From: Mycobacterium kiyosense
Lineage (GTDB): Bacteria; Actinomycetota; Actinomycetes; Mycobacteriales; Mycobacteriaceae
Length of the DNA stretch: 64,000 nt
Reading direction: 5' to 3'
Assembly (NCBI GenBank): GCA_021654635.1
Contig: AP025179.1
Span: 6,014,001 to 6,078,000 of the forward strand
A program made the position numbers and the translations under genes. Under the pieces are notes generated by a model. The model was not told the DNA's origin. It did not search any database and saw only the letters and a list, made by a program, of their open reading frames with translations. Of the stretch, positions 1-13,431 are shown piece after piece. Every line of letters starts with the position of its first letter. Positions within the stretch are counted from its first letter, which is position 1.

Positions 1-82
1 CACGCCCAATATGACAGTAGTTAGAAGCGGTTTTTAAAACTTTCCGTACGGAACCTGTGCTCCAAACCGGGTGACGGTTTCG

Positions 83-1192
83 TCAATTAGCGACGGTGGC
101 CGCTGTCGCTTCGATCAGCGCTTCGGCGAACATCTCCAAATCCGCGGCGGTGGTATCGACGTGCGGAGAGATGCGCAGCACGGGCGCAGTCAACTCGAGC
201 GGCGCCCGCGGTATTCCGGCGAAAGTGGTCAGAATGCCGCGTTCGGCCAGCAACCAGGACCGCACCCCGTCGGGATCCGCGCCGTTTAGCGGCGCCAAAG
301 TTGTTATAGCGCTAGGCTCTTCGACCTCCTCGACCACCGCCCAGCCCGGCACATCGGCCAGCAGCCGGCGCGCCAGCGCACCCAACTCGGCCAGCCGAGC
401 CTGCACCGACTCCGGGCCGCCCGCCAGATACTCCCCTACTGCCACCGAAAACCCCACTCGCGCAGCGACATTGGCTTCACCGAAGCCGAACGGCACCGGC
501 AACCGCGGCGTCAGCCCCGCCATCAGCTCGACCCGCCCCACCAACACCCCCACCCCGCGGGGCCCGGCGAGCCACTTACGCGAGGACGAATAGGTGACGT
601 CGGCGCCCACCGCGCAATCGATCTGACCCAACGCCTGGGCGGCGTCCACCACCAGCGGCACGCCGATCTCGCGGCACAGCTCCGCCACCATCGCCAACGG
701 TTGCACGGTGCCACGATGACTGGCCACCGGCGTCAAATGCACCAGGTCGGGCGGATTCTCCTGCAACTGCAGCGCGGCGTCGTCGAGCGCCAGCCGGCCG
801 TCACCGAGTGTCGGCAGCCGGCGCACCTCGAACCCGTGCGCGCCCATCACGGTCAGGTTGGGACCGTACTCACCGGGTAGGCAGGCCAGCGTCCGCCGGT
901 CGGCCGGCCAACTGCCCAGCAACAGATCCAGCGCATGCAACGATCCGGTGGTGAACACGACGGTGGCGTCCGGCAGGCCGCACAGGGATGCCACCGCGGC
1001 ACAGCCCGCATCCAGGACCGACGCGGCCGCCTCGGCAGCCACGTAGCCGCCAACCTCCGCTTCGTGCACGGCGTGCCGGGCCGCCGCATCCAGCGCGGCG
1101 AAGCTCTGCCTCGAGCAGGCCGCGTTGTCCAGGTGCAGGCCGGCGAACTGCGGTCGAGCATCCCGCCATCGCTCGGCCAGCGGCGCACTCAT
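83..1192 (-). CDS. egtE: Ergothioneine biosynthesis PLP C-S lyase EgtE
   Basis: PLP-dependent enzyme of the aminotransferase class V fold, 369 aa. It cleaves the hercynylcysteine sulfoxide made by EgtB/EgtC to give ergothioneine. The pyridoxal lysine is in the motif [14 protein letters not shown]. The N-terminal [12 protein letters not shown] and the [10 protein letters not shown] segment fit the cofactor pocket of the family. The open frame extends upstream of 1192, but ATG 1192 begins MSAPLAERW and overlaps the egtD stop by four bases (ATGA), so I take it as the start. It is the last gene of the egtA-B-C-D-E operon. Assignment rests on family motifs plus operon position. Confidence 0.93.
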   Translation of the reverse strand: MSAPLAERWRDARPQFAGLHLDNAACSRQSFAALDAAARHAVHEAEVGGYVAAEAAASVLDAGCAAVASLCGLPDATVVFTTGSLHALDLLLGSWPADRRTLACLPGEYGPNLTVMGAHGFEVRRLPTLGDGRLALDDAALQLQENPPDLVHLTPVASHRGTVQPLAMVAELCREIGVPLVVDAAQALGQIDCAVGADVTYSSSRKWLAGPRGVGVLVGRVELMAGLTPRLPVPFGFGEANVAARVGFSVAVGEYLAGGPESVQARLAELGALARRLLADVPGWAVVEEVEEPSAITTLAPLNGADPDGVRSWLLAERGILTTFAGIPRAPLELTAPVLRISPHVDTTAADLEMFAEALIEATAATVAN

Positions 1193-2154
1193 TTCGCAGC
1201 CAGCGAAAGACCGAAGTCCCCGGCTTCGTCGGTCCACCACCGGGTCGCCTGCAGACCCACCTCGGCCAGTTCGGCGCGGACCGCGTCCGGCCGGAACTTG
1301 CAGGACACCTCGGTCAGCATCTCCTCGCCGGCCTCGAAGTCGACGGTCAAATCGAGCGCAGCGACCCGCACCCGCTGAGCGCGAACCGAGCGCAACCACA
1401 TCTCGATGCGTTCCTCCACGGCGTTCCACCGGGCCACATGCTGGTAGGCGTCGACGTCGAAGTCGCCGTCGAGTTGGCGGTTGATCACCGCCAGCACGTT
1501 GCGGTTGAACCGTGCCGTCACACCGGCGGCGTCGTCGTAGGCCCGGACCAACCGTTCGGCGTCCTTGACCAGGTCGGTGCCCAGCAGCAGGCTGTCCCCC
1601 GGTCGCATCACGTCCGACAGCGTTGACAGGAACTCCGCACGCGGGCCGGGAGTCAGATTGCCTATGGTGGAGCCCAGGAACACGAACAGCCGGCGCCCGG
1701 CGCCGGGAATCTCGGCCAGGTGTTCCTCGAAATCGCCACAGACAGCCCGGATTTCGATGCCGGGGTATTCGCGCTGAATGGCCGCCGCGGCCGCGGCCAA
1801 CACGCCGGCGTCGACGTCGAACGGCACGAATCCGCGCAGCGCCCCGCGGTCGCGCAGCGCGTCGAGCAGCAGCCGGGTCTTCTCCGAGGTGCCGCTACCC
1901 AACTCGACCAGGGTGTCGGCCCGGCTGGCCGCCGCGATCTCGGCGGAACGGGCTCGCAGTATGGCGGCCTCGGTGCGCGTCGGGTAGTACTCCGGCAACC
2001 GGGTGATCTGGTCGAACAGGTCGCTGCCGGCGTCGTCGTAAAACCACTTGGGCGGCAACGATTTCGGGGTCTGCTGCAGACCGACGAACACATCCCGCCG
2101 TAACGCGTGCAGGGCGGCGTCTTCGGCGAGGTGATTCGACAGTGTCAGCGTCAT
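1189..2154 (-). CDS. egtD: L-histidine N-alpha-methyltransferase EgtD
   Basis: SAM-dependent methyltransferase, 321 aa, which trimethylates histidine to hercynine, the first step of the ergothioneine pathway. The SAM-binding glycine-rich loop is visible as [16 protein letters not shown], and the N-terminal [20 protein letters not shown] segment is characteristic of the EgtD/DUF2260 family. Length matches the mycobacterial enzyme. Its ATG overlaps the egtC stop (TGATG) and its TGA overlaps the egtE start (ATGA), indicating translational coupling. Intact. Confidence 0.95.
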   Translation of the reverse strand: MTLTLSNHLAEDAALHALRRDVFVGLQQTPKSLPPKWFYDDAGSDLFDQITRLPEYYPTRTEAAILRARSAEIAAASRADTLVELGSGTSEKTRLLLDALRDRGALRGFVPFDVDAGVLAAAAAAIQREYPGIEIRAVCGDFEEHLAEIPGAGRRLFVFLGSTIGNLTPGPRAEFLSTLSDVMRPGDSLLLGTDLVKDAERLVRAYDDAAGVTARFNRNVLAVINRQLDGDFDVDAYQHVARWNAVEERIEMWLRSVRAQRVRVAALDLTVDFEAGEEMLTEVSCKFRPDAVRAELAEVGLQATRWWTDEAGDFGLSLAAK

Positions 2155-2867
2155 CAGGATCCTTTCGGCTTTCGGTCCAGCGGCGTCATCGTCACGCCCC
2201 CGTCGTCGACGTGCACCAGGTGGCGATCCGGGACGTCGGCCCAGGCGGGGTCGTCGTCGTAGGGCTCGCTGGCCAGCACCACCCCGTCGTCGCGGCGCAG
2301 GATGAACAAAGTGTCGCCCCAGGTAGTGGCGAGCAGTCGAGAACCGTTGGCCGCCAGGATGTTCAGCCTTGCCTGCGGGTCGTCGGCGCCGATGGCCAGC
2401 ACGGTCTCGCCCAGTGCGTCCAGCCCCGCGGCGAAAATCGTTGCCGCCAAAACCGCGCTGTCACAAACGGACTCGGCCTCTCTGGTCAACGGCAGCACGG
2501 CGCGGTCGACGACACCGTTGTGCGACAACAGCCAGCGCCCGTCGGTGAACGGTGCGGTCGCGCTGGCCTCGAGCGGCATCCCGACGGTCGCGGACCGCAC
2601 CGCCGCCACCACGCAATGACTGTGCAGCGCAGGGGCAATCGAGTCGAATGAGCTGTCACCCCACAGCGGGGCCGCGCTGCGCCAGCGACGTGGTGTGCCA
2701 CCGTCGGACACCGGATCGAAGAAGCCCACACCCCAGCCGTCGGCGTTCATCAAGCCGTGCTTCTGCCGGCGCGGCGCGTACGACTGCACCCGCAGCCCCT
2801 GCGACGGATCGAGCACCAGCGAGGAAACTGCGACCCGCGCGCCCAGCCAGCCCAGGTGCCGGCACAT
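2154..2867 (-). CDS. egtC: Gamma-glutamyl hercynylcysteine sulfoxide amidohydrolase EgtC
   Basis: Class II glutamine amidotransferase (Ntn hydrolase), 237 aa. It removes the gamma-glutamyl group from the EgtB product. The frame stays open to 3500, but ATG 2867 gives MCRHLGWLG with Cys2 as the N-terminal nucleophile after Met removal, which fixes the start. [14 protein letters not shown] and LLSHNGVVD are the expected substrate-pocket motifs. The start overlaps the egtB stop by one base (TGATG). Confidence 0.94.
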   Translation of the reverse strand: MCRHLGWLGARVAVSSLVLDPSQGLRVQSYAPRRQKHGLMNADGWGVGFFDPVSDGGTPRRWRSAAPLWGDSSFDSIAPALHSHCVVAAVRSATVGMPLEASATAPFTDGRWLLSHNGVVDRAVLPLTREAESVCDSAVLAATIFAAGLDALGETVLAIGADDPQARLNILAANGSRLLATTWGDTLFILRRDDGVVLASEPYDDDPAWADVPDRHLVHVDDGGVTMTPLDRKPKGS

Positions 2868-4138
2868 CAGACCGACCACGCAAGGCGCACACCGGAAAAG
2901 ATCTGACGACGGTACGGGTGATCCCAGTTGCGAAAGCTGGGCCGCAGAATGGCCGCCTCCACCGCCCACGATCCGCCCCGCAACACCCGGTAGTCGCCGT
3001 CGAAGAACGGCTGCGAATAGCGTTCGTAGATCATCGGCACGAATCCGGGCCACGGCCGCAACGGCGAGCTGGTCCACTCCCAGACGTCGCCCAGCATCTG
3101 CTCGGCCCCGTACGCCGACGCCCCGCAGGGGTACGCGCCGACCGGGGCCGGGCGCAGTGCCGTACCACCCAGGTTGGCGCGGTCGGCGGACGGCTCGTCG
3201 GTGCCCCACGGGTAGCGGCGGCGGGAGCCGGTCGCCGGATCCCAGGCGCACGCCTTCTCCCATTCGATCTCGGTGGGCAACCGGGCACCGGCCCAGGACG
3301 CGTAGGCCTGTGCCTCGAAGTAGCTGACATGCTGCACCGGCTCGTCGGCGGGAATGTCCTCGACGTGACCGAACCGGGTCCGGGTGCCGGCGTTCCAGAA
3401 CTGCGGGGCAGTCAGGCCAGCCTGCTCCCGGTGCTGCCAGCCGCGGCTGGTCCACCAGCGCGGCTGCGCGTAGCCGCCGTCGTCGACGAACTCGCGCCAT
3501 TCAGCGTTGGTGACCGGCACCCGGCCGATCCGGAACGCCGGAACGTCGACGACGTGCGCGGGGCGTTCGTTGTCCAGCGAGTACGGCTCGTCGGCGAGGT
3601 CCACACCCAGCACAAAGGGGCCGCCCGGTACCAGCACCGAAGTGCCCTGGATCCCGGGTCGACCGGGCGGCAGGCCGGCGGTGTCCCGCAGCAGCGGTGG
3701 GCCCGTGCGCAGGTTGAGGGCCTGCAACATTGTTTCGCCGTGCTGATTCTCGTGGCTCACCACCAGGCCGAACTGAAAATCGTCGGCATCGGCCGGTAAC
3801 GCGTCCAGGGCCTCGAGAGCGGCCGAACGAACGGTGCGGCAGTACGACCTCGCCTGGGCCGGGGACAGCAGTGGCAGCTGCACCCGGCTGGCGCGCGAGT
3901 GCACGAACGCGTCGTACAGCCCTTCCACCTGCGGGGGCAGCATCCCGGGCCGATCCGGATTGCCGCCCCGCAACAGCCACAGCTCCTCCTGCTGACCGAT
4001 GTGCGCCAGATCCCACACCAGGGGACTCATCAACGGGTCGTACTGCCGCCGCAGTTCGTCGTCGCTGAAATCAACCAACCGCAAGGTGCGGTCGCGCGCC
4101 CGCTCCAGGTCGTCGGCAAGCCGCTGCCGTGCGATCAC
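2867..4138 (-). CDS. egtB: Hercynine oxygenase (sulfoxide synthase) EgtB
   Basis: Non-heme iron enzyme, 423 aa, that joins gamma-glutamylcysteine to hercynine with O2. The N-terminal DinB-like domain carries the likely iron ligands ([11 protein letters not shown] and the HENQH motif). The C-terminal formylglycine-generating-enzyme/sulfatase-modifying fold is shown by [22 protein letters not shown] and VLRGGSW. Length matches the mycobacterial family. It overlaps egtA by four bases (4135-4138) and egtC by one, so all five egt genes are coupled. Confidence 0.95.
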   Translation of the reverse strand: MIARQRLADDLERARDRTLRLVDFSDDELRRQYDPLMSPLVWDLAHIGQQEELWLLRGGNPDRPGMLPPQVEGLYDAFVHSRASRVQLPLLSPAQARSYCRTVRSAALEALDALPADADDFQFGLVVSHENQHGETMLQALNLRTGPPLLRDTAGLPPGRPGIQGTSVLVPGGPFVLGVDLADEPYSLDNERPAHVVDVPAFRIGRVPVTNAEWREFVDDGGYAQPRWWTSRGWQHREQAGLTAPQFWNAGTRTRFGHVEDIPADEPVQHVSYFEAQAYASWAGARLPTEIEWEKACAWDPATGSRRRYPWGTDEPSADRANLGGTALRPAPVGAYPCGASAYGAEQMLGDVWEWTSSPLRPWPGFVPMIYERYSQPFFDGDYRVLRGGSWAVEAAILRPSFRNWDHPYRRQIFSGVRLAWSV

Positions 4139-5418
4139 AGCTCCCCTACCGCTGCCCGGGCAACCGTTGCGGCGATGCCGTGCGCCACCACCCGGTCGGC
4201 GAAGTCATCCGCCGGGCAGCGGCCGGCTTCGACACCGGCGATCAACCGCTGCATCCCGTCTGCCAGCGACTCGGGCGCCCGCTCAGCCGCGATCGCCACA
4301 CACCGGTTGGCGGCCGCCCACAACCGGCGATCACGCAAACCAAGCCGGGCCGCGGTGTCCCAGGCCGTGGCGACCGGCTCGACCGCCTCGGCCGCCAGGT
4401 CGGCGGCGACGGGGTCGTCGAGCAGGGTGGTCAGCATGAACACCAGCGCGGGCCAGATGGCCTCGGGCACGCTGTCCAGATAGCGGACCTCCAGCCACTG
4501 CCGCGGCCGGACCGGCGGGAACAGCGTGGTCAGGTGATACTCCAGGTCCGCGACGGTGGGGCGGCGGTCCCCGAGCTGCACCAGGCCGTCCACCCAGTCG
4601 GTGAACGCCACGTAATGCGTCACCGGCACGGCGTCGGGAGCGTGCACCAGCATCACCGGGGCCTTCAACGCGTACCGGGCCCAGTCGGTGCCGGGGTCGT
4701 CGCCACTGACGGCCAGGATCGGCCCGCAGCGCGCGGAATCCATCTGGCCCCACACCCGCTGACGGGTCGACTGCCACCCGGAGAACTCGCCGCTCAACAT
4801 CGGCGAATTGGCGGCTATCGCGACCATCGTCGGCCCCAGAGCGTGGGCCAGCCGCACCCGGGCCGCCCAGCCCGCCCGCGGCCCGGCGTCCAGGTTCACT
4901 TGGATCGATGCTGTCGAGGTCATCATCGCCGCACCTGCTGCGCCGCTGTGGCTGGCGGCGAAGAACTGCTCCATGGCGCGGTAGCGAGCGCCCGGGTTGA
5001 TCCGAGCGGGCGGCCGCAGCGGGTCCGCGCCTAGGAAAACCAAGCCGAGCCCGGCATCGGCGAATGCGGAGCCGAGCACCGCCTGGTCGGTGCGCATGGC
5101 CGCGATAGCCGGCAGCACACCGTCGGCGGGCGGACCCGAAAGTTCCACCGCGCCACCGGGTTCCACCGTTATGTTGCTACCGCCGGGCAGCCGGCGCAGC
5201 CATTTGATGACGTCGGAGATCTCGTCCCAACCCGGCCGGCGGCGGGGATCGGCAGGGTCGAAACAGTGCGCTTCGAGTTCCAGGCCCACCCTGCCCACCG
5301 GACCGTCGACCAAGCATCCTTCGGCGATGTGCCGGGCGGCGGCCGCCGAGCCGGTCAGCTCGGTGTCGATCAGTTCCAGCTGCGGCGCCGCAGCGGTGGT
5401 GGTGGCGATGCGTGTCAT
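4135..5418 (-). CDS. egtA: Gamma-glutamylcysteine ligase EgtA
   Basis: Glutamate-cysteine ligase of the GCS2 (GshA) family, 427 aa. It makes gamma-glutamylcysteine, the sulfur donor for EgtB. Family signals include [12 protein letters not shown] near residue 45, [14 protein letters not shown] in the middle and [13 protein letters not shown] later. First gene of the operon. The 170 bp upstream (5419-5588) separates it from the catalase gene and must hold the operon promoter, though no convincing -10/-35 pair was assigned. Confidence 0.93.
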   Translation of the reverse strand: MTRIATTTAAAPQLELIDTELTGSAAAARHIAEGCLVDGPVGRVGLELEAHCFDPADPRRRPGWDEISDVIKWLRRLPGGSNITVEPGGAVELSGPPADGVLPAIAAMRTDQAVLGSAFADAGLGLVFLGADPLRPPARINPGARYRAMEQFFAASHSGAAGAAMMTSTASIQVNLDAGPRAGWAARVRLAHALGPTMVAIAANSPMLSGEFSGWQSTRQRVWGQMDSARCGPILAVSGDDPGTDWARYALKAPVMLVHAPDAVPVTHYVAFTDWVDGLVQLGDRRPTVADLEYHLTTLFPPVRPRQWLEVRYLDSVPEAIWPALVFMLTTLLDDPVAADLAAEAVEPVATAWDTAARLGLRDRRLWAAANRCVAIAAERAPESLADGMQRLIAGVEAGRCPADDFADRVVAHGIAATVARAAVGEL

Positions 5419-5588
5419 GTCACGCTCCCTCCGGGGCAGCTAGGCGCTGGGCGCGCAGCTATCGGAACGATAACCACCATCACTACATCTTGCAGATGGG
5501 TCCGACATATTCCCGTACGGTTTGGGTGCACGGGGTAGACAAGTACCCAATTTCCGGACCGTCTACTGGCTCGGCGCGGCCCAGCGGA

Positions 5589-7037
5589 TCAGCCGAGGTT
5601 CGCCCGCACCCCCTCCTCGACCTTCTTGCCCAGATCGGGGTCGACGTTGCGCCAGTACTCGAACACCCGCGATAGCACCGGCTCCTTCACGCCCTTGGAA
5701 ACATGGCCGATGATGTTGGTAGCCAACCGATCCCGGGCTTCGTCATCGAGCACTTCGCGCACCAGCGTGCCCGCCTGTCCCCAGTCGTCGTCCTCGGCGC
5801 GCAGCGTGTACGCCGAGCGGATCATCTCGCCGTCGGCAAACCAACGCACCTCGGCGGCACGGCGCGGATCCGCGTGCGGCCCGCCGAAGGAGTTCGGCGC
5901 ATACACCGGGTCGGACACGTTCTTCATCCGCATCGCGCCGTCCTTGGAGTAACTGTTCACCTCCACCTTCGGCGTGTTGACCGGAATCTGCTTGTAGTTG
6001 GTGCCGAGGCGGGCGCGGTGCGCATCGGCGTAGGAGAACCCGCGCGCCAGCAGCATCTTGTCGGGGCTCAACCCGGTCCCGGGCACGATGTTGTTCGGTT
6101 CGAAGGCAGCCTGCTCGATCTCGGTGTGATAGTCGGTGACGTTGCGGTTCAGCGTCATCTTGCCGACGTCGATTAGCGGATAGTCACCGTGCGGCCACAC
6201 CTTGGTGAGGTCGAACGGGTTGAACCGATAGGTCTTGGCGTCCTCGAACGGCATGATCTGGACCTTCAGCGTCCAGGACGGGTGATTGCCGGCCTCGATC
6301 GACTCGTACAGGTCCCGCTGGTGGTAGTCGCCGTCCTCCCCGGCCAGCCGGTCGGCCTCGTCCTGGGTCAGAAAATCGATGCCCTGATCGGTGATGAAGT
6401 GATACTTGACCCAGACGATCTCGTCGCTCGCGTTGATCCAGCTGTAGGTATGGCTGCTGTAACCGTTCATGTGCCGCCAACTCTTGGGGATACCACGGTC
6501 CCCCATCAGCCACGTCACCTGATGTGCCGACTCCGGAACCAGAGTCCAGAAGTCCCACTGCATGGTGTGGTCACGAACGTTGCTGGCCTGCAGGCGCTTC
6601 TGGGAGCGGATGAAATGCTGGAACTTCATCGGGTCGCGGATGAAGAACACCGGGGTGTTGTTGCCCACCATGTCGAAGTTGCCCTCGCTGGTGTAGAACT
6701 TCAGCGCGAAGCCGCGCGGGTCGCGCCAGGTGTCTGGGCTGCCCCGCTCGCCGGCCACCGTCGAGAACCTGGCGAGCATCTCGGTCTTGGTGCCCGGCTG
6801 GAACACCGCGGCCCGGGTGTACTGGCTGACGTCGTTGGTCACCTCGAACTGACCGAACGCGCCGCCGCCCTTCGCGTGCGGCTGACGCTCCGGGATGCGC
6901 TCACGGTTGAACTGCGCCATCTGCTCGATCAGGTAGTGATCCTGCAGCAGAATCGGCCCGTCGGGCCCGATGGTCAACGACTGCTCGTCGCTGGGAGCGG
7001 GGGCGCCCGCATCGGTGGTGGTGTAGCGCTCCGTCAT
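5589..7037 (-). CDS. katA: Monofunctional heme catalase
   Basis: Small-subunit (about 480 aa) monofunctional catalase that dismutates hydrogen peroxide. The distal His lies in [16 protein letters not shown], the distal Asn in [15 protein letters not shown], and the proximal heme-ligand Tyr in [22 protein letters not shown]-binding-type residues follow. The gene is intact, with a purine-rich ribosome site (aaaggagg-like, reverse strand) before the ATG. Not KatG: there is no peroxidase domain. It sits next to the ergothioneine operon, so two redox-protection units are adjacent, but the 170-bp gap means co-transcription is not shown. The symbol katA is by family only. Confidence 0.93.
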   Translation of the reverse strand: MTERYTTTDAGAPAPSDEQSLTIGPDGPILLQDHYLIEQMAQFNRERIPERQPHAKGGGAFGQFEVTNDVSQYTRAAVFQPGTKTEMLARFSTVAGERGSPDTWRDPRGFALKFYTSEGNFDMVGNNTPVFFIRDPMKFQHFIRSQKRLQASNVRDHTMQWDFWTLVPESAHQVTWLMGDRGIPKSWRHMNGYSSHTYSWINASDEIVWVKYHFITDQGIDFLTQDEADRLAGEDGDYHQRDLYESIEAGNHPSWTLKVQIMPFEDAKTYRFNPFDLTKVWPHGDYPLIDVGKMTLNRNVTDYHTEIEQAAFEPNNIVPGTGLSPDKMLLARGFSYADAHRARLGTNYKQIPVNTPKVEVNSYSKDGAMRMKNVSDPVYAPNSFGGPHADPRRAAEVRWFADGEMIRSAYTLRAEDDDWGQAGTLVREVLDDEARDRLATNIIGHVSKGVKEPVLSRVFEYWRNVDPDLGKKVEEGVRANLG

Positions 7038-7174
7038 CTCGCTACCTCCTTTAACTGGGCTGTGTTAACGGAAGGTCAAGAGCGGCACGGTATTTGACGA
7101 CAGACGCGGAGCAACTCGCCGAATCCGGCCGACATCACTGGGTTACCCGTCAACCCCGCGCCGAAACGGCGCAG

Positions 7175-7567
7175 TCAGCGGCCCGGCGGGGTCGGGGGTG
7201 CGCTCGGGGAAGTGGGCGACTGAGCAGGCCCGGAACTCGGCGGTCCGCCCGGTCCGCCCGGGAATCCCGGGCCCATGCCCGGAGGCGGCGGCCCTGGGAA
7301 TCGGTACTGGTAGCCGGGGCCGCCGGGGCCCTCAGGTGCGTAGTAGCCGTGATGGTGATGCCAGTGACGGTGGTGGCAGCTTCCGCCCCACAGAAGTGCG
7401 GCACCGACCATGAACAGGGTCGACACGATGAAGATGGTGCCGGCGACGATCACCACCCACGCCGCTGCCGCGTAGAGCCGGGGGGGCTTTTCCCGGTAAG
7501 GCGGGGGCACGGGCTCGGCGTAAGCAGGCGGAGCTGGCGCGGCTGGCGGTGGTGCTGCATCACTCAT
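7175..7567 (-). CDS. Proline- and histidine-rich single-pass membrane protein (paralog 1)
   Basis: Small protein of about 130 aa. Layout: Pro/Ala-rich N-terminus with PPYREKPP, one hydrophobic segment (LYAAAAWVVIVAGTIFIVS), a His-rich stretch (CHHRHWHHHHGYY), then a Gly/Pro-rich tail ending SAPPTPPGR. The start at 7567 (MSDAAP) mirrors the MSEISD start of the neighbouring paralog; an in-frame ATG at 7579 is an alternative. It occupies the place of the proline-rich membrane protein found near egtA in M. tuberculosis. Function unknown; the His cluster might bind metal, which is inference. Confidence 0.75.
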   Translation of the reverse strand: MSDAAPPPAAPAPPAYAEPVPPPYREKPPRLYAAAAWVVIVAGTIFIVSTLFMVGAALLWGGSCHHRHWHHHHGYYAPEGPGGPGYQYRFPGPPPPGMGPGFPGGPGGPPSSGPAQSPTSPSAPPTPPGR

Positions 7568-7637
7568 GTCTTCGAGCATTGCTCAGCGCCGCGACGAGGT
7601 AAAGGGCTGCTACCGCAAAGTTGCCATGAATTGATGT

Positions 7638-7665
7638 AGCCCGGCGCTCGAGTGAGCGCCGGGCT
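7638..7665. terminator. Perfect 12-bp hairpin between the two His-rich membrane genes
   Basis: A 12-bp perfect inverted repeat (AGCCCGGCGCTC, loop GAGT, GAGCGCCGGGCT) sits downstream of the 7683-8078 gene. There is no clear U-run after it on the minus strand, so it is either a U-less mycobacterial-type terminator or an RNA-stabilising stem. Confidence 0.6.
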
Positions 7666-7682
7666 ATCGGTGACAGGTTTGA

Positions 7683-8078
7683 TCAGCGGCCGGGAGCCGG
7701 GGACGGAGTGGCCGAAGGCGAGACGGACGACGGCACCTGGGCCGGCCCGCCCGGGCCGCCGGCGCCGCCGGGTCCGCCCGGACCCACTTCGGGGCTGCCG
7801 CCGCCGCGGAATCCGCTGCCGGGGAACCCGCCGTGATGCATCATCGCGTGCTTGTGGTGATGACCGTGGTGGTGGCCGCCGCCGTGCCCAGCCATCAGCC
7901 CCAGCCGGAAACCGGTGAAGAAGATGACCGAGACGACGAAGGTGATGCCGGCGACGATGGCGACCCAGGCGGCGGCCTTGAAGACCCTGGGTGTCCTGTG
8001 CTCGTGCACTTCGGTTGCCGGAGGCGTTGCTACCGCGGTAGAGGTCCGCGTGGTTGGGGTGTCAGAAATTTCGCTCAT
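7683..8078 (-). CDS. Histidine-rich single-pass membrane protein (paralog 2)
   Basis: 131 aa with the same plan as the 7175-7567 protein: Thr/Pro-rich N-terminus (about residues 1-30), hydrophobic segment VFKAAAWVAIVAGITFVVSVIFF (about 33-55), His cluster GHGGGHHHGHHHKHAMMHH, and a Gly/Pro tail ending TPSPAPGR. The shared core [AK]AAWV.IVAG..F.VS and equal layout indicate a tandem duplication. Function unknown. Confidence 0.75.
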   Translation of the reverse strand: MSEISDTPTTRTSTAVATPPATEVHEHRTPRVFKAAAWVAIVAGITFVVSVIFFTGFRLGLMAGHGGGHHHGHHHKHAMMHHGGFPGSGFRGGGSPEVGPGGPGGAGGPGGPAQVPSSVSPSATPSPAPGR

Positions 8079-8153
8079 GACACAGATGATGGCGGGGCAA
8101 CCAGTAGTGATCGCTATGGAGAACTTATGTAGCAGCTATGAGCGCGTGCCCGC

Positions 8154-9818
8154 TCAATAGGGCAGCCGGCCCACGTTGGTGGTGAGGATTCCCGCTACCC
8201 CGGTGCCGCTGTTGAACAAGCCCGACAGGAACCCGCTGGCATCACCAATCGGCAGGCCCAAGAACAGCTCAGAAATTCCGGTGTTGAAGAAACCGGACGT
8301 GAATCCGCTGTGCACCGAACCACCCGCCACCGAATTTCCGAAGCCAGAACTGCCACCGGTGCTCGGAGCCGGGCTGATGGAATTGTTGAAGCCGGAGACG
8401 AAATAGCCACTGTTGCCGTAGCCCGACACCGTCTCACCGGAGTCTGTGGTGACGCCGAATCCGGTGTTCACCGCGCCCGAATTCCACGATCCCGTGTTGA
8501 TGTTGCCGGAGTTGCCGCTACCGGTATTTGCACCGCCGGAATTGCTGAACCCGGTGTTGGTGGGGCCACCATTGCCGAAGCCGGTGTTGAAACTGCCGCC
8601 GTTGCCGATGCCGGTGTTCACACTCCCGCCGTTGCCGAAGCCGAAGCTGCCGGCTCCGGAGTTCCCGAGGCCGATGTTGGCGGTGCCAGAGTTACCTATC
8701 CCCGCGGTATGGACCCCATATCCGCCGGACGTGTCGACACCGGAGTTGAAGATGCCGATGTTGCCCGAGCCGGAGTTGAAGAACCCGATGTTGTTGGAAC
8801 CGGAATTCCCGAAGCCGATATTGCCGGTGCCGGAATTCAAGCCGGCGAGGACGAACTGGCCTGTTGCCGAGTTGTAGTACGCGCTGCCGACTCCGATCAG
8901 GTTGTTCCCGGTCAGCCCGAAACCGATGTTGTTATTGCCGGTGTTACCGGCCCCTTGATTACCGTTGCCGGTATTGCCGATGCCGAGGTTGTTGTTGCCG
9001 GTGTTGCCCAATCCGACGTTGTTGTTCCCCTTTGACGGGATCGGCGATAACGGCCCTCCGGCGCCCAACGGTCCACTGTTGCCCATACCGATATTGCCCG
9101 AGCCGATATTTCCGCTGCCGAAGTTGGCGCTGCCGATGTTGCCGCTGCCGACGTTGGCATCGCCGAGATTTCCGCCGCCGAAGTTGCCGCTGCCCTTGTT
9201 CCCGCTGCCGATGTTGGCGCTACCGGTGTTGCCGTTGCCCAGGTTGCCGGTGCCGGACTTGTTGCCGATCCCGACGTTGGGCAGACCGCTCAACAGGTTC
9301 TGCAGCACACTCTGCGCCGGGCTCAACTGCGCGGCGGCCGCGGACACACCGGTGTAGTAGTCGAACATCGCGGCGACATCCCTGGTCCACATCTGCTCAT
9401 AGAACGCCTCGACAGTGGCGATTGCGGGCGCGTTGAACCCCAGCCAATTCGATCTGACCAACTGCACCAACGCATTTCGGTTCGCTGCAATCTCCAGCGG
9501 ATGCACGATCGCCGCCCGGGCACTCTCGAACACACCGGCGACCGCATCGGCCTGGCCGGCCAACGAACCCGCGTGCGCCGAGGCGGCGGTCAGGAAACTC
9601 GCATAAGGCGCCGCGGCGGCGGACATCGCCGCTGCCGCCGGGCCCTGCCAGGCCTGACCGCTCAATCCGGAGACCACCGACGAAAAAGATCGGGCGGCGG
9701 AGTCCAATTCCTCGGCCAGACCCGCCCAGGACGCGGCGGCCTGCAACATCGGTGCCGATCCAGCACCGGTGAACAGGCGCAAGGAGTTGATCTCCGGCGG
9801 CAGAATCAAGAAGTTCAC
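8154..9818 (-). CDS. PPE family protein, MPTR subgroup
   Basis: 554 aa. The N-terminal PPE domain (about 180 aa) begins [15 protein letters not shown] and has the WxG-type turn ([13 protein letters not shown]). The rest consists of many pentapeptide-like NxGxGN repeats ([19 protein letters not shown] style) typical of the major polymorphic tandem repeat class. Expected to be exported by a type VII (ESX-5-like) system with a PE partner, though no PE gene is adjacent. The frame is intact despite the repeats. Surface or outer-membrane role is family knowledge only. Confidence 0.93.
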   Translation of the reverse strand: MNFLILPPEINSLRLFTGAGSAPMLQAAASWAGLAEELDSAARSFSSVVSGLSGQAWQGPAAAAMSAAAAPYASFLTAASAHAGSLAGQADAVAGVFESARAAIVHPLEIAANRNALVQLVRSNWLGFNAPAIATVEAFYEQMWTRDVAAMFDYYTGVSAAAAQLSPAQSVLQNLLSGLPNVGIGNKSGTGNLGNGNTGSANIGSGNKGSGNFGGGNLGDANVGSGNIGSANFGSGNIGSGNIGMGNSGPLGAGGPLSPIPSKGNNNVGLGNTGNNNLGIGNTGNGNQGAGNTGNNNIGFGLTGNNLIGVGSAYYNSATGQFVLAGLNSGTGNIGFGNSGSNNIGFFNSGSGNIGIFNSGVDTSGGYGVHTAGIGNSGTANIGLGNSGAGSFGFGNGGSVNTGIGNGGSFNTGFGNGGPTNTGFSNSGGANTGSGNSGNINTGSWNSGAVNTGFGVTTDSGETVSGYGNSGYFVSGFNNSISPAPSTGGSSGFGNSVAGGSVHSGFTSGFFNTGISELFLGLPIGDASGFLSGLFNSGTGVAGILTTNVGRLPY

Positions 9819-9917
9819 GAGTTGGACCTCCCCACGTGCGCCCGATCACGACGCCCTAACCCTATGAGGAAGATGGCGAGAAGGTTTGATATTCGTTTGA
9901 AAACCGTCTGAATTGTT

Positions 9918-12217
<2,300 letters not shown>

Positions 12218-12376
12218 TGTCAATTCTTTCGTTCGGATTGGCCGCACTGGGTGCGATCGAGTAAGCACAGAATACTTGGGGCGGCTCGGCACGGACGATC
12301 GGCTGTTGCGCACCTATCGGTGCAAGCTTATGGTGAGGAAGCCTTTCCGTCTCACTGCTTTGATGGCGGCCAAATT

Positions 12377-13186
12377 ATGAGCGGCATCATTCCGCGGCTC
12401 TACTCGCCTGTCACCGGTCCAGCACCGGCCGTCACAGGTGGGACCGCTGGCACCGACTGTCCGGGATTGGTCGCCGAGCCCGCCGATAAATCTCCCGGCC
12501 GTGGCGTGCTTGCCGGTGCGTTTACGCTCCTCGAAGCGCTTGCTCAAGCCGACGACGGGTTGGGGCTCACCGCTCTGGCGCGCGTAAGTGGTCTGGCGAA
12601 GACCTCCGCGCACCGGCTCGCGGAGCAACTCGTCGAGCTCGGTGCCGCGCAGCGAGTCGGGCAGCGCTACTACGTGGGGCCACGGCTCGGGCGCATCGGC
12701 CAACACTGGCAGCCTGACCCCGAGCTGAGGAAAATCGCCCATGCCCCGGTGCACGACTTGGCCGTCAGCTCAGCGTGCGAAATGTCGGCGCTGGTCGTTC
12801 TCTACGGCGACAGACTGCGGGTGATAGCCGCCACGGCGCGGCGAGGCTGCACCTTCTACCCCGATGCGCTCGACCGAGAAACCGTGGCTCGCACGGCCGC
12901 CGGCCGAATCCTCTACGCAGTGCGACCCGGGGATCCCCCACCCCCGTCCTGCTGGAAGTCGCACGAATGGCAACAACTTCGCGAGCAGCTCCTCGATGTA
13001 CGCGCGACCGTGTCCGACCTTCAGGACACAATGCCCGGGACCTGTTCAGTGTCGGCTCCGGTGCGGAACCGTCACGGCGAATGTCTGGGCGCGGTCTTCG
13101 CTCTCGAGTACGCGGCTGGCCCATCCCCGAAGCTCGGTGAACTGGTGCTGCGCACGGTCCGCCGGATCGAGGCCGCGTTGCCCTGA
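12377..13186 (+). CDS. IclR-family transcriptional regulator
   Basis: 269 aa. After about 50 unstructured residues there is a winged-helix segment (GAFTLLEALAQADDGLGLTALARVSGLAKTSAHRLAEQLVELG, quoted here by position about 52-95). An IclR-type C-terminal effector domain follows (RIAATARRGCTFYP-like region, then GTCSVSAPVRNRHGECLGAVFAL). It is the first gene of the island and lies in the same direction as, and just upstream of, the injection-system operon, so it is the best candidate local regulator. Two identical palindromes sit in the following intergenic region. ATG 12377 is the first Met that leaves the shadow of ask; an earlier in-frame start is possible. Confidence 0.72.
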   Translation: MSGIIPRLYSPVTGPAPAVTGGTAGTDCPGLVAEPADKSPGRGVLAGAFTLLEALAQADDGLGLTALARVSGLAKTSAHRLAEQLVELGAAQRVGQRYYVGPRLGRIGQHWQPDPELRKIAHAPVHDLAVSSACEMSALVVLYGDRLRVIAATARRGCTFYPDALDRETVARTAAGRILYAVRPGDPPPPSCWKSHEWQQLREQLLDVRATVSDLQDTMPGTCSVSAPVRNRHGECLGAVFALEYAAGPSPKLGELVLRTVRRIEAALP

Positions 13187-13200
13187 AGGACGGGCGGCGG

Positions 13201-13213
13201 TCCGCTGAGCGGA
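13201..13213. promoter_or_regulatory. Operator-like palindrome, copy 1
   Basis: TCCGCTGAGCGGA, a perfect 5-3-5 palindrome that extends imperfectly to GCGGTCCGCTGAGCGGAACGC. Identical to the copy at 13432-13444, starting 15 bp after the IclR stop. A binding site for the adjacent regulator is inferred. Confidence 0.5.
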
Positions 13214-13431
13214 ACGCTTACTTGTCTCATCATTGTGGCGGGTGTGGGGTGAGCAACCTCGGGGAACTGACATGGAGAACGCAGCCGACCTGGGCTACGA
13301 ACTGCATGGCAAAGATCAACCGGAGCGCCGATCATGCCCTCTGAGGTACCGCCACCCCGAAAGAGGTCGGCCTACCCGAACACACCAGTGATCAACACCG
13401 CTCCTGGACCCGTGCTGATCCGCTCTCACGG

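Noticed and set aside
2868..3500. Upstream extension of the egtC frame
   Set aside because: It overlaps egtB and would remove Cys2 as the N-terminal nucleophile.
8176..9436. Plus-strand open frames across the PPE gene
   Set aside because: Low-complexity antisense of the NxGxGN repeats.
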